NCBI GenBank assembly: GCA_028287885.1
Contig: JAQBOT010000360.1
Location: forward strand, 1 to 21,970
Origin: Pedobacter sp.
Lineage (GTDB): Bacteria; Bacteroidota; Bacteroidia; Sphingobacteriales; Sphingobacteriaceae
DNA length: 21,970 nt
Direction: 5' to 3'
Positions 8,510 to 15,468 of the stretch are shown here, one piece after another. A program made the position numbers and the translations under genes. Under the pieces are notes generated by a model that was given only the letters and a program-made list of their open reading frames with translations, made no database searches and was not told the DNA's origin. Every line of letters starts with the position of its first letter. Position 1 is the first letter of the stretch.

Positions 8510-9391
8510 ATGTTACGATATGCCGCTATAGATATAGGTTCCAATGCCGTGCGCTTGCTAATTGCTGACATAAGTCAGACTGATAAAGGATTTGAGTTTA
8601 AAAAGAATACGTTGGTTCGCGTTCCTTTAAGACTCGGAGACGATGCTTTTTTAGATCATCATATTTCTGATCGAAAGGTTGAAGACCTTGTTAAAACAAT
8701 GAGTGCTTTCCGTAACCTGATGGATGTATATCAAGTAAGTAAATATCTGGCTTGTGCAACCTCAGCAATGCGCGAGTCTGACAATGGGAAAGAGATTATC
8801 AAGCTATTGAAAAAGAAAGCAGATATTGATCTGGAGATAATTGAAGGTGAAAGGGAAGCCAATATCATCTATGCGAATCACATTGAAGCTAGCCTTTCCA
8901 GTGATAAGGGATATTTGTACATCGATGTTGGCGGTGGAAGCACCGAGTTGTCTGTTTTCATAAACAAAGAACTTGCAGCTTCGAAATCCTTCAATATTGG
9001 TACGATCCGTATGCTTGATAACCAGGACAAGCCGGAGACCTGGGAAGATATGCGCGCCTGGGTTAGGGAAAATACAAAGGGTCAGAAAAACATGGCAGCA
9101 ATAGGCACCGGCGGCAACATCAATAAGTTGTTTCGAATGTCAAATGAAAAACAAAGTGACCCCATGTCCTTCCTTAAGCTAAAGACTTTGTATAATTCTT
9201 TAAGTAGCTATAGCTTGAAAGAGCGAATGCTGGTTTTTAATCTGAATGCCGACCGTGCAGACGTAATTATCCCAGCCGCAGAAATTTACCTTACATTAAT
9301 GAAATGGACTGGTATAAAGCAGATCTACGTACCGAGGGTCGGTATGGTGGATGGAATTATTAATCTGCTAATGGAAGAAAACTTAGTTTAA
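8510..9391 (+). CDS. ppx: Ppx/GppA-family phosphatase (exopolyphosphatase, short form)
   Basis: A 293-residue protein of the ASKHA superfamily that should release phosphate from polyphosphate ends and/or hydrolyse pppGpp. Motifs: AAIDIGSNAVRLLIADI (5-21, phosphate 1), ATSAMRES (83-90), EGEREANIIYANH (112-124), YIDVGGGSTELSVF (137-150, phosphate 2) and AIGTGGNINKLFR (near 200). It lacks the C-terminal HD-type extension of the roughly 500-residue E. coli Ppx and GppA, like the short actinobacterial and Bacteroidota forms. It follows ppk1 after 5 nt, which argues for polyphosphate turnover as its main job. Its TAA stop overlaps the stop of the convergent PPTase gene in the palindrome TTAA (9388-9391). 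Whether it prefers polyphosphate or pppGpp cannot be told from the sequence. Confidence 0.92.
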   Translation: MLRYAAIDIGSNAVRLLIADISQTDKGFEFKKNTLVRVPLRLGDDAFLDHHISDRKVEDLVKTMSAFRNLMDVYQVSKYLACATSAMRESDNGKEIIKLLKKKADIDLEIIEGEREANIIYANHIEASLSSDKGYLYIDVGGGSTELSVFINKELAASKSFNIGTIRMLDNQDKPETWEDMRAWVRENTKGQKNMAAIGTGGNINKLFRMSNEKQSDPMSFLKLKTLYNSLSSYSLKERMLVFNLNADRADVIIPAAEIYLTLMKWTGIKQIYVPRVGMVDGIINLLMEENLV

Positions 9392-9855
9392 AAGATCAGT
9401 GCCAAGTAGCGTCCATGATGACTTACGCATGCTGCGTTTCTTGACTTGTAATCAAAGCAGTTTAAAGGGTAGAGGTATAATTCTTTTCTGATCAGGGGGA
9501 GTTTGACTGCAGAAATGGCTGCAATGCTGTGGATATAAGTATCGCTTAGTTCAGTGTCCGTAAAATATGTTTTATGATCCACAAACACTTTCCCGGCGGC
9601 ATGTCCCTGTTTAATCGTGATGTCAATACAGGAAAGTGAGGTAGGAGCAAAGGTTCGTATACCGGATATTTTGGAGTCAATCTTATATACGGCTTCCTTC
9701 ATACTCCATAATAGCCAGACCAGCTGGTCAGGCTGCTCATCGTCCAGGATCTGCTCTCTTTCTGCTGAAGAAAAAACCTTTTCTAGATATCCTTTACGCC
9801 GCCAATTGCTTTGTCGAGAAGCTTCTTGTAAGTCAACAAGGTCATTGCCGATCAT
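9388..9855 (-). CDS. 4'-phosphopantetheinyl transferase (AcpS-sized)
   Basis: Attaches the phosphopantetheine arm of coenzyme A to a carrier-protein serine. The 155 residues hold both family signatures: IGNDLVDLQ near the N-terminus (Mg-binding D5 or D8) and WSMKEAVYK (50-58, with E54 and K58). The length fits the small AcpS-like group rather than the double-length Sfp group. It is the last gene of the polyketide series. Its ATG overlaps the ACP stop (ATGA, 9852-9855), so it is translationally coupled to the ACP, which is probably its dedicated substrate. The C-terminal third (ELYLYPLNCF, SHHGRYLALIF) is less typical. The chromosomal housekeeping acpS would be expected elsewhere. Confidence 0.88.
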   Translation of the reverse strand: MIGNDLVDLQEASRQSNWRRKGYLEKVFSSAEREQILDDEQPDQLVWLLWSMKEAVYKIDSKISGIRTFAPTSLSCIDITIKQGHAAGKVFVDHKTYFTDTELSDTYIHSIAAISAVKLPLIRKELYLYPLNCFDYKSRNAACVSHHGRYLALIF

Positions 9856-10106
9856 TGTTCTAGAAGTTTTCCTTGGATGACATCAATGGAGGCTCTTACA
9901 GTTAGCATCTTCTCCATGGACTGATTGTCAATGACGATGTTGAACTCTTCTTCCACATCAAGAACTACATCCACCAGGTTAGCGGAATTAATCTTCAGAT
10001 CTTTAATGAAGTCGGTGTCTTCATTTATCGCTTCAAGGGCTTCCTGGTCCTGAGCGTAAGTAGATACAATAGACTTTAGTCTGGTTATTAGGTCTCCGTT
10101 GTCCAT
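9852..10106 (-). CDS. Acyl carrier protein of the polyketide/lipid operon
   Basis: A small acidic helical carrier that holds acyl intermediates on a phosphopantetheine arm. I chose the ATG at 10106 (MDNGDLITRL), which gives 84 residues, the normal ACP length. It starts 7 nt after the ketosynthase stop. The longer frame from 10154 would add 16 residues overlapping the ketosynthase gene and is unlikely. The attachment site is S41 in KDLKINSANLVDVV, with the helix II pattern following (VLDVEEEFNIVI). The residue before the serine is Asn and the one after is Ala, in place of the D-S-L of housekeeping ACPs, which marks this as a specialised carrier. Coupled by ATGA overlap to the PPTase gene. Confidence 0.88.
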   Translation of the reverse strand: MDNGDLITRLKSIVSTYAQDQEALEAINEDTDFIKDLKINSANLVDVVLDVEEEFNIVIDNQSMEKMLTVRASIDVIQGKLLEQ

Positions 10107-10113
10107 GGGGGCT

Positions 10114-11382
10114 TTAGTATTTCTTAAAAACAAGGCAAGCGTTAACATCGCCAAAACCGAAACTTGCTTTTACTAAGATATTAATTTTGCAGTGTTGGGG
10201 CTTCTGCGGGATTCTTTCTTTATCGATTATTTTCAAAATCTCTGGGTTGAGATCTTCGCAGTTTACATTTGGAAAGAGTAGATCTTCATAAATCTGCAAT
10301 ACAGAGGCGACGCATTCTACACTTCCTGCAGCACTTAGACAGTGTCCGACGGTGCTTTTTAGCGTATTAATATATGGAAAGTCTTTACCGCTTCGCTGAA
10401 GTGCAGTACTCCAGTTTTGAACCTCCGTTACGTCCATGGTGGTAGCGGTAAGATGGCCGTTAATTGCATCAACCTGATCCGAAGTGACATCTGCATTCTT
10501 AAGGGCCATCATGATGCAGCGTTGTACAGCCATAGAATTTGGAGATGTCATTGTTCCCTGGCCCCGTTGCCCTCCAGCGTTAACATGACCACCCAACACT
10601 TCCGCATAGATTCTTGCACCTCTTTTTACCGCATGCTCGTGTGATTCCAGTAATAGAGCGGCAGCACCGCTACCGGGAACAAAGCCGCTTGCTGAAGCAC
10701 TTAAAGGCCTTGAACCCTGTTCAGGGTTCTCATTGTGCTTGAAAGTGCAGACCTTCATGGCATCGAAGCCACCCCATATGTACGGCCCACTGTCACTTGT
10801 TGCGCCTGAGAGCATGATTGTTGCCTGACCAGATTTGATGCGCTCATAAGCCATTAAAATGCTTTCTGTGCCGGTACAGCAAGCTGAAGAGTTCGTCGTA
10901 ACCTGGTTTCCCAGGCCGAGCTTACCAGACAAGTATGCACTTACGCCGCTGTTCATGGTTTGCAGAACTGCTGTACTGCCCAGGCGTCTGGTTTGCAGGC
11001 CGTCGATTTTGTACACAGCTTCCCTGAACTTATCGGTACCAGATGTTCCGGAACCAAATACAAGACCATAGTCCCAGTAAGGCTCATCCAGTTTGTTTAT
11101 TGCCAGGCCGGCGTCAGCCCAGGCATCCATACCTGCAATAACTCCATAGAGGATCCCAGAACTATTGAAGTTGCGAAGTTCCAAAGGGGTGAAATAATTA
11201 GAAACCAGCGAATCGGGGATTTCAGGCTTTCCTGCGATCTGACAGGAGAATTGAAGCTTTTCAAGCTGCGGATCGAACCGTATACCAGAATGACCTCCGA
11301 AGACGGCTTCTCTAAAAGCAGGCAGACCTACTCCATTAGGCGCAACCACACCCATCCCGGTTATAACTACTCTGTTATCCAT
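10114..11382 (-). CDS. Beta-ketoacyl-ACP synthase (FabF-like, specialised)
   Basis: A 422-residue thiolase-fold condensing enzyme that extends acyl-ACP by decarboxylative condensation with malonyl-ACP. The catalytic Cys is C168 in NSSACCTGTES, the first His is H310 in NGHLTATTMD, K342 is in TLKSTVGH, and the second His is H347 in VGHCLSAAG. The C-H-H spacing (142 and 179 residues) is close to that of E. coli FabF (140 and 177). The usual HGTGTP around the first His is replaced by GHLTATTMD, a divergence that suggests a secondary-metabolism rather than housekeeping enzyme. It keeps both histidines, so it should be a true synthase and not a chain-length factor. It overlaps the dehydratase gene by 8 nt and precedes the ACP by 7 nt. 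Confidence 0.92.
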   Translation of the reverse strand: MDNRVVITGMGVVAPNGVGLPAFREAVFGGHSGIRFDPQLEKLQFSCQIAGKPEIPDSLVSNYFTPLELRNFNSSGILYGVIAGMDAWADAGLAINKLDEPYWDYGLVFGSGTSGTDKFREAVYKIDGLQTRRLGSTAVLQTMNSGVSAYLSGKLGLGNQVTTNSSACCTGTESILMAYERIKSGQATIMLSGATSDSGPYIWGGFDAMKVCTFKHNENPEQGSRPLSASASGFVPGSGAAALLLESHEHAVKRGARIYAEVLGGHVNAGGQRGQGTMTSPNSMAVQRCIMMALKNADVTSDQVDAINGHLTATTMDVTEVQNWSTALQRSGKDFPYINTLKSTVGHCLSAAGSVECVASVLQIYEDLLFPNVNCEDLNPEILKIIDKERIPQKPQHCKINILVKASFGFGDVNACLVFKKY

Positions 11383-11821
11383 TTAATCTGCTGGTGACCA
11401 TTCCCGAGAGTGTTCCTTTACAAACGGTTTCACCCGCTTCGTTTTTCATAGAAACATTGCAATGTAACTTCTTGAAGCGGAAATAGACCTTTTCGGAAAT
11501 GACGGTCACCTTCTCTCCAGGAAAAACGGGCTTCATGAAGTCAATTGCCGTAGAAGTTAGCATTACATGTCCTTTCACTGGGTTTGCCGAATTGCCAACC
11601 AGAAAAAGGCCTAGACAAACCAAGCCAATTTGCGCCATTGTTTCGGTGAGGATTACGCCAGGGGTGACTGGACTGTCTTTAAAATGGCCTTTATAGAAGT
11701 CAAGCGTCGGATCGAAGGTATAATTGCCAATAACCCCATTCTCGTCAATCTGTTGTAATTCATCAACAAATAGGAAAGGAGCAGAATAAGGCAATTGATC
11801 TAAAATTTCTTGTGTATTCAT
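11375..11821 (-). CDS. FabZ-like 3-hydroxyacyl-ACP dehydratase (hotdog fold)
   Basis: A 148-residue protein of the FabZ/FabA group. The family pattern is clear: LPYSAPFLFVDEL near the start, the catalytic H46 in FYKGHFKDSPVTPG, and the catalytic acid E60 in VILTETMAQIG, aligning with the FabZ His and Glu. The end (FKKLHCNVSMKNEAGETVCK) matches the closing strands of the hotdog fold. It should remove water from 3-hydroxyacyl-ACP to give the 2-enoyl form. It starts 21 nt after the type III PKS stop and overlaps the ketosynthase gene by 8 nt. No ketoreductase or enoyl reductase lies in the operon, so these steps must come from housekeeping FabG/FabI or be absent. Confidence 0.87.
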   Translation of the reverse strand: MNTQEILDQLPYSAPFLFVDELQQIDENGVIGNYTFDPTLDFYKGHFKDSPVTPGVILTETMAQIGLVCLGLFLVGNSANPVKGHVMLTSTAIDFMKPVFPGEKVTVISEKVYFRFKKLHCNVSMKNEAGETVCKGTLSGMVTSRLNG

Positions 11822-11842
11822 CTTTGTTCGATATGATTTCTT

Positions 11843-12898
11843 TTACCATTCCAGGAGTATTCTTTGTGCCGAAAACCCGGGTCCAAAGCTAAGCATAAGT
11901 CCGCGCTCCCCTTTGATCGGGTTGTTGTTTTCCATTATTCGTTCTAAAACATACAACACTGTTGCACTAGACATGTTCCCGTATAGGCGTAATACTTCTT
12001 TTGTGTCTGCAATGTTTTTGCCGAGGCTGCCGAACAGTTCCTCTACAACCTGAATTATCTTTTTTCCGCCGGGATGGAAGATCAGATGGTCAACATCTTG
12101 TATGGTAAGTCCTTGTTTAGCTAAAAAGGGATGAATTATCTCAGGGAAATGTTCTTCTATGGCACTTGGAACTTTAATATCCAATACCATTTTTAAACCT
12201 GAGTCTGTTAGGTCGAAGCCCATCATCTCCTCGGCATCATAGAAATGATACATTTCTTCTGCAACAATCTCCGGGCCTTCATCAGAATCTGAGGAAGAAA
12301 GAAGCACGCAAGCGGCGCCATCTCCAAAAATTGCAGCACTCACAATATTAGCCATTGAATAATCATCCAGCTGGAAGGTGGCGGTAGGCGACTCAATGGC
12401 GACGACTGCGGCCCGCTTCCCTGGGTTTGCTTTCAGAAAATTCTTAGCATAGATTATGCCCGATACGCCTGCGGCACACCCCATCTCTGTTACCGGAAGC
12501 CGGACAACATCTTGCCTAAGATTCAACTTGTTTATCAGGTAAGCATCAAGAGAAGGGATCATGATCCCGGTACAGCTCACGGTAATGAGGAAGTCGATGT
12601 CTTTAGGCTGCCAGTTTGCCTTAAGAAGGGCATCTTCAAGGCATTTTGTACCAAGCCTAATACCTTCCCGCATGTAGATCCGATTTCTTTGTTCAAACGA
12701 AGTATTCGTGAACACCTCTTCCGGTGACATGAATGAATATCGTTTGTCTACACCGGCATTCTCAAATATCTTTTTAACTTTTCTTACAAATCGTTCTTCT
12801 TGTCCGGAGAGCCATGCGTCCAGGAAGGGGAGGATCTCTTCAGTAGCTCTTGAGTACTCAGGCAATGCTTTGCTTACGGCTTTTATTTTTACACTCAT
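11843..12898 (-). CDS. Type III polyketide synthase (chalcone/alkylresorcinol synthase-like)
   Basis: Homodimeric thiolase-fold enzyme that extends a starter acyl unit with malonyl-CoA and cyclises the chain to a pyrone or resorcinol. Numbered from the ATG at 12898, the triad is C141 (TEMGCAAG), H275 (LIFHPGG) and N308 (LYGNMSSATV). The H-to-N spacing of 33 equals that of plant chalcone synthase (H303, N336). SFGPGFSAQ near the C-terminus is the family loop, and FGDGAACVLL is also present. I chose 12898 because it gives an ATGA overlap with the methyltransferase stop and a typical 351-residue protein. An in-frame ATG at 12940 would add 14 residues inside the methyltransferase gene. The starter is not predictable, but the flavin enzyme, methyltransferase and acyl-ACP genes around it favour a long acyl chain (phenolic lipid). 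Product identity is inference. Confidence 0.93.
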   Translation of the reverse strand: MSVKIKAVSKALPEYSRATEEILPFLDAWLSGQEERFVRKVKKIFENAGVDKRYSFMSPEEVFTNTSFEQRNRIYMREGIRLGTKCLEDALLKANWQPKDIDFLITVSCTGIMIPSLDAYLINKLNLRQDVVRLPVTEMGCAAGVSGIIYAKNFLKANPGKRAAVVAIESPTATFQLDDYSMANIVSAAIFGDGAACVLLSSSDSDEGPEIVAEEMYHFYDAEEMMGFDLTDSGLKMVLDIKVPSAIEEHFPEIIHPFLAKQGLTIQDVDHLIFHPGGKKIIQVVEELFGSLGKNIADTKEVLRLYGNMSSATVLYVLERIMENNNPIKGERGLMLSFGPGFSAQRILLEW

Positions 12899-13602
12899 AT
12901 CGATCTTACTATCCATTGGTAGCGAAATGCCCATTTCCACTTGATGCTGTAATTTGTAAACCTAAGCGCTTCGGAATATGCACGTAGGTCTGATGCTTTA
13001 AATCCCCGCAAAATGGAAACAAGTCCATCTTCTCTGGACAGGTCATTTAGCCGGAACAAAGCACATATCAACCTGAACAAGTAATACGCAAGTGGCGACC
13101 GATGCAGATCATTAATTACAAACCCCAATCTAGATCTTTCACCGAAATAGCGGACCAGGTTTAACAGTTCTGGATCTTTGAAATGGTGTAAGGTAAGTGT
13201 ACATAAGATGATATCATACTTATCTCTCAACCTAAAGTCTAAAATATTTTGTACGCTGAAGCTGATCTTGGGATAATCTCCTGATAGGCTTATAGCATGC
13301 CTGATTGTGTAATCGTTAGCATCAATTCCATGAAGTTTAAAATTCAATCCCTGTCGCTTTGCATAGTCTGCCAGTGTTCTAAGCATATCTCCGTTGCCAC
13401 AGCCAACATCCAATATGGTGATTTCTTGTCCAGGTTCAACCTTGTTGATCAATGATCTTACGCCCTCCAAGGTTACCTTGTTTCCACCAAGTATCTTATT
13501 GATGGAGGCGATTTTATCTAAAGCGTCTCTTAAAATTTCTCCTTCCATAGAAAAATCATCCATAACCTCATCGGCATCACTTCTGTAACGGGTATCTACC
13601 AT
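12895..13602 (-). CDS. Class I SAM-dependent methyltransferase
   Basis: A 235-residue methyltransferase. Motif I is ILDVGCGNGDML (63-74), the acidic residue that holds SAM ribose is in LHGIDAND (90-97), and the motif IV region is YDIILCTLTLHHF (129-141). The N-terminus (about 10-45) is a helical lid with MDDFSMEGEILRDALDKIAS, a pattern I associate with Bacteroidota methyltransferases next to type III PKS genes. It overlaps the flavin oxidoreductase gene by 7 nt and the PKS by 4 nt. It probably methylates the polyketide core (O- or C-methylation), by analogy with SrsB in phenolic-lipid operons; that assignment rests on context only. Confidence 0.9.
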   Translation of the reverse strand: MVDTRYRSDADEVMDDFSMEGEILRDALDKIASINKILGGNKVTLEGVRSLINKVEPGQEITILDVGCGNGDMLRTLADYAKRQGLNFKLHGIDANDYTIRHAISLSGDYPKISFSVQNILDFRLRDKYDIILCTLTLHHFKDPELLNLVRYFGERSRLGFVINDLHRSPLAYYLFRLICALFRLNDLSREDGLVSILRGFKASDLRAYSEALRFTNYSIKWKWAFRYQWIVRSI

Positions 13603-14732
13603 ATCTTTTCAGTAATTAACGGACGTCCATGTGTCATTCGGATTATTGGAGCTAGAAGTTGTGGAAATTTAACTAAAACCCTCATGATAACAGCAGCGCA
13701 GCGTTCATGGCGCAAAATGCCGGATAAAAACCGACCAGTTCTAATGCGTTTACTAAAGTTTGTTCTCCATTGATGTAGATATGATTTCTCCAACTTTTCT
13801 CTGCTTAGAATCCGACCGTCCAGGTAATCCAAAACTAATGTAGAACAGATTTTGGCGCTATGGATGGCCATGCCCATCCCATTTCCACAAAGTGGATGAA
13901 TGAGCCCGGCCGTGTCGCCAATCATAAGAATATGGTTTTTTACTTTCTCCTTTTTTTTGAAAGAAATTTGGCTGATGGTCAGAGGGGTATTGAAAGTCGA
14001 CGTAGAGCCATCAAGTATCTTCTTCAGGAATTTGTTTTTGTTGAGTACCTCCTGTTGGAAAGTCAACAGGGTAGTATGAGACTTGAAAGTTTCGTAATCG
14101 ACCAGGTAGCAGATATTAATAGTGTCGTTCTCTACCCTGGAAACGCCACAATAACCTCCTTTAAAATTGTGTAATGCGACAAGATCAGCGGGAAAATTGC
14201 CTCTATAGTGTACTTTAACAGCTAACCAGGCCGACTTGCTGCGGATAAAACTTCTGGATAGCTTGTGATCCAAGGCCGATCTTTTTCCATAAGCTCCCAA
14301 TACCAGTTTACTTGTATAGCTATGGCTTGAAGTGCTCACACGGAAGTTATCTTCAGAGAAGGCCACCTGTGTAACTGTGTCCTGTATAACAGTACATCCT
14401 TGGGCTTTTGCCTTTCGATAAAGAAAGTCATCCAAGGCATAACGGCTAATACCTAGTCCACCTAATGGCAAATCAACCATACAACTGAGTCCATCAGTGG
14501 TTGTAACCTGAAGTTTCGAGATGTCTATTGGTCCCAAAACTTCAGGGTTGGCATCAAGCCAATTTAAATATGGGATTACTTCTTTGGAGAGATATTCACC
14601 ACACACTTTATGATGCGGATAAGTATTCTTTTCAATAAGTATTACGTGTTTGCCTGCTCTAGACAAATGAATTGCACTGGTTAAACCTGCCAAACCTCCT
14701 CCAATAATTATTACGTCGATTTGGCGGTTCAT
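13596..14732 (-). CDS. FAD-dependent oxidoreductase (geranylgeranyl reductase / aromatic hydroxylase superfamily)
   Basis: A 378-residue flavoprotein. The N-terminal Rossmann motif is DVIIIGGGLAGLTSAIHL (6-23) with E34 for the FAD ribose. KVCGEYLS (42-49) is the motif seen in geranylgeranyl-reductase-like members. The second FAD motif is MIGDTAGLIHPLCGNGMGMA (270-289). It could hydroxylate the aromatic ring, as SrsC does in Streptomyces, or reduce double bonds of an acyl or prenyl chain; the sequence does not settle this. It starts 9 nt after the pgl stop and overlaps the methyltransferase start by 7 nt, placing it first in the polyketide part of the transcript. Confidence 0.9.
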   Translation of the reverse strand: MNRQIDVIIIGGGLAGLTSAIHLSRAGKHVILIEKNTYPHHKVCGEYLSKEVIPYLNWLDANPEVLGPIDISKLQVTTTDGLSCMVDLPLGGLGISRYALDDFLYRKAKAQGCTVIQDTVTQVAFSEDNFRVSTSSHSYTSKLVLGAYGKRSALDHKLSRSFIRSKSAWLAVKVHYRGNFPADLVALHNFKGGYCGVSRVENDTINICYLVDYETFKSHTTLLTFQQEVLNKNKFLKKILDGSTSTFNTPLTISQISFKKKEKVKNHILMIGDTAGLIHPLCGNGMGMAIHSAKICSTLVLDYLDGRILSREKLEKSYLHQWRTNFSKRIRTGRFLSGILRHERCAAVIMRVLVKFPQLLAPIIRMTHGRPLITEKIW

Positions 14733-14741
14733 TTCCTTATG

Positions 14742-15467
14742 TTACTTCGTCAACAACGCAGCTGCCTCTTTATCCATAAACCAGGTTACATTTCCCGAAC
14801 TCGGTTGAATCAACTGTGCCGGATAGAGCATTGGATTCTTGTCGACCGGTTCAATCACTTCTTTTACAGCTTCAGCCTTAGAGCTCCCAAATACAAGGAA
14901 CGCAATGTTCTTAGCAAGATTAATCAAGGGAGCGGTAAAACTTACCCTGTAGGCAGAAAGCTTTTCTACATATACAGATTCGACCGTGGGCGTTTTATTT
15001 TGGAGAATTTCTGTAAACGGGAACAAAGATGCAGTATGCGCTTCGTCGCCCATACCAAGTAAAATCAAGTCAAACGATGGTAACTCACCTTGAAAATGTG
15101 CAGATAGTTTTTGCATATAGTCTGATGCAGCGTCTTTGGGGGTTAGCTTGGTGTTTACATAAAATATATGTTCCGCAGGAATGTTTAATGGAGCAAGGAT
15201 AGACTCTCGAGCCATTCGGCCGTTGTAGTCGCTAGCCTCCGAGTCTACATAACGCTCATCGCCGAAAAAGAAGTAAACTTTCGTCCAGTCCAGCTGCTCT
15301 TTATACGTCGTTGCTAAAGATTTGTACAATGTTTTTGGAGAGTTACCTCCCGTCAACACGAAGTTGAAAGAGCCGTGATCATCAATTGCCTGACTACCAA
15401 TCTTTAAGATATACGCAGCCAGGTCATTTAATAAATCATCTTTATCGTTGTAAATCAGCTGATTCAT
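14742..15467 (-). CDS. pgl: 6-phosphogluconolactonase
   Basis: Hydrolyses 6-phosphoglucono-1,5-lactone to 6-phosphogluconate, the second step of the oxidative pentose phosphate pathway. At 241 residues it is a standard DevB-type enzyme. Motifs: FVLTGGNSPKTLYK (about 36-49) and VYFFFGDERYVD (about 64-75). LILLGMGDEAHTASLFP is the usual active-site loop; its GMGDEAHTASLFP carries Glu-Ala where GxDGHTASLFP is typical. It lies 1 nt after zwf and 9 nt before the flavin oxidoreductase gene. Confidence 0.94.
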   Translation of the reverse strand: MNQLIYNDKDDLLNDLAAYILKIGSQAIDDHGSFNFVLTGGNSPKTLYKSLATTYKEQLDWTKVYFFFGDERYVDSEASDYNGRMARESILAPLNIPAEHIFYVNTKLTPKDAASDYMQKLSAHFQGELPSFDLILLGMGDEAHTASLFPFTEILQNKTPTVESVYVEKLSAYRVSFTAPLINLAKNIAFLVFGSSKAEAVKEVIEPVDKNPMLYPAQLIQPSSGNVTWFMDKEAAALLTK

Positions 15468-15468
15468 T

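Noticed and set aside
10107..10154. Longer ACP start adding 16 residues (MAMLTLALF)
   Set aside because: The extension lies mostly inside the ketosynthase gene and does not look like an ACP N-terminus; the ATG at 10106 gives the usual length.
10960..11397. 145-residue plus-strand frame opposite the ketosynthase gene
   Set aside because: No domain pattern, and it lies fully opposite a gene with complete catalytic motifs, so it is a frame shadow.
12899..12940. Longer type III PKS start adding 14 residues
   Set aside because: The ATG at 12898 forms an ATGA overlap with the methyltransferase stop and fits the family length; the extension would read inside the methyltransferase gene.
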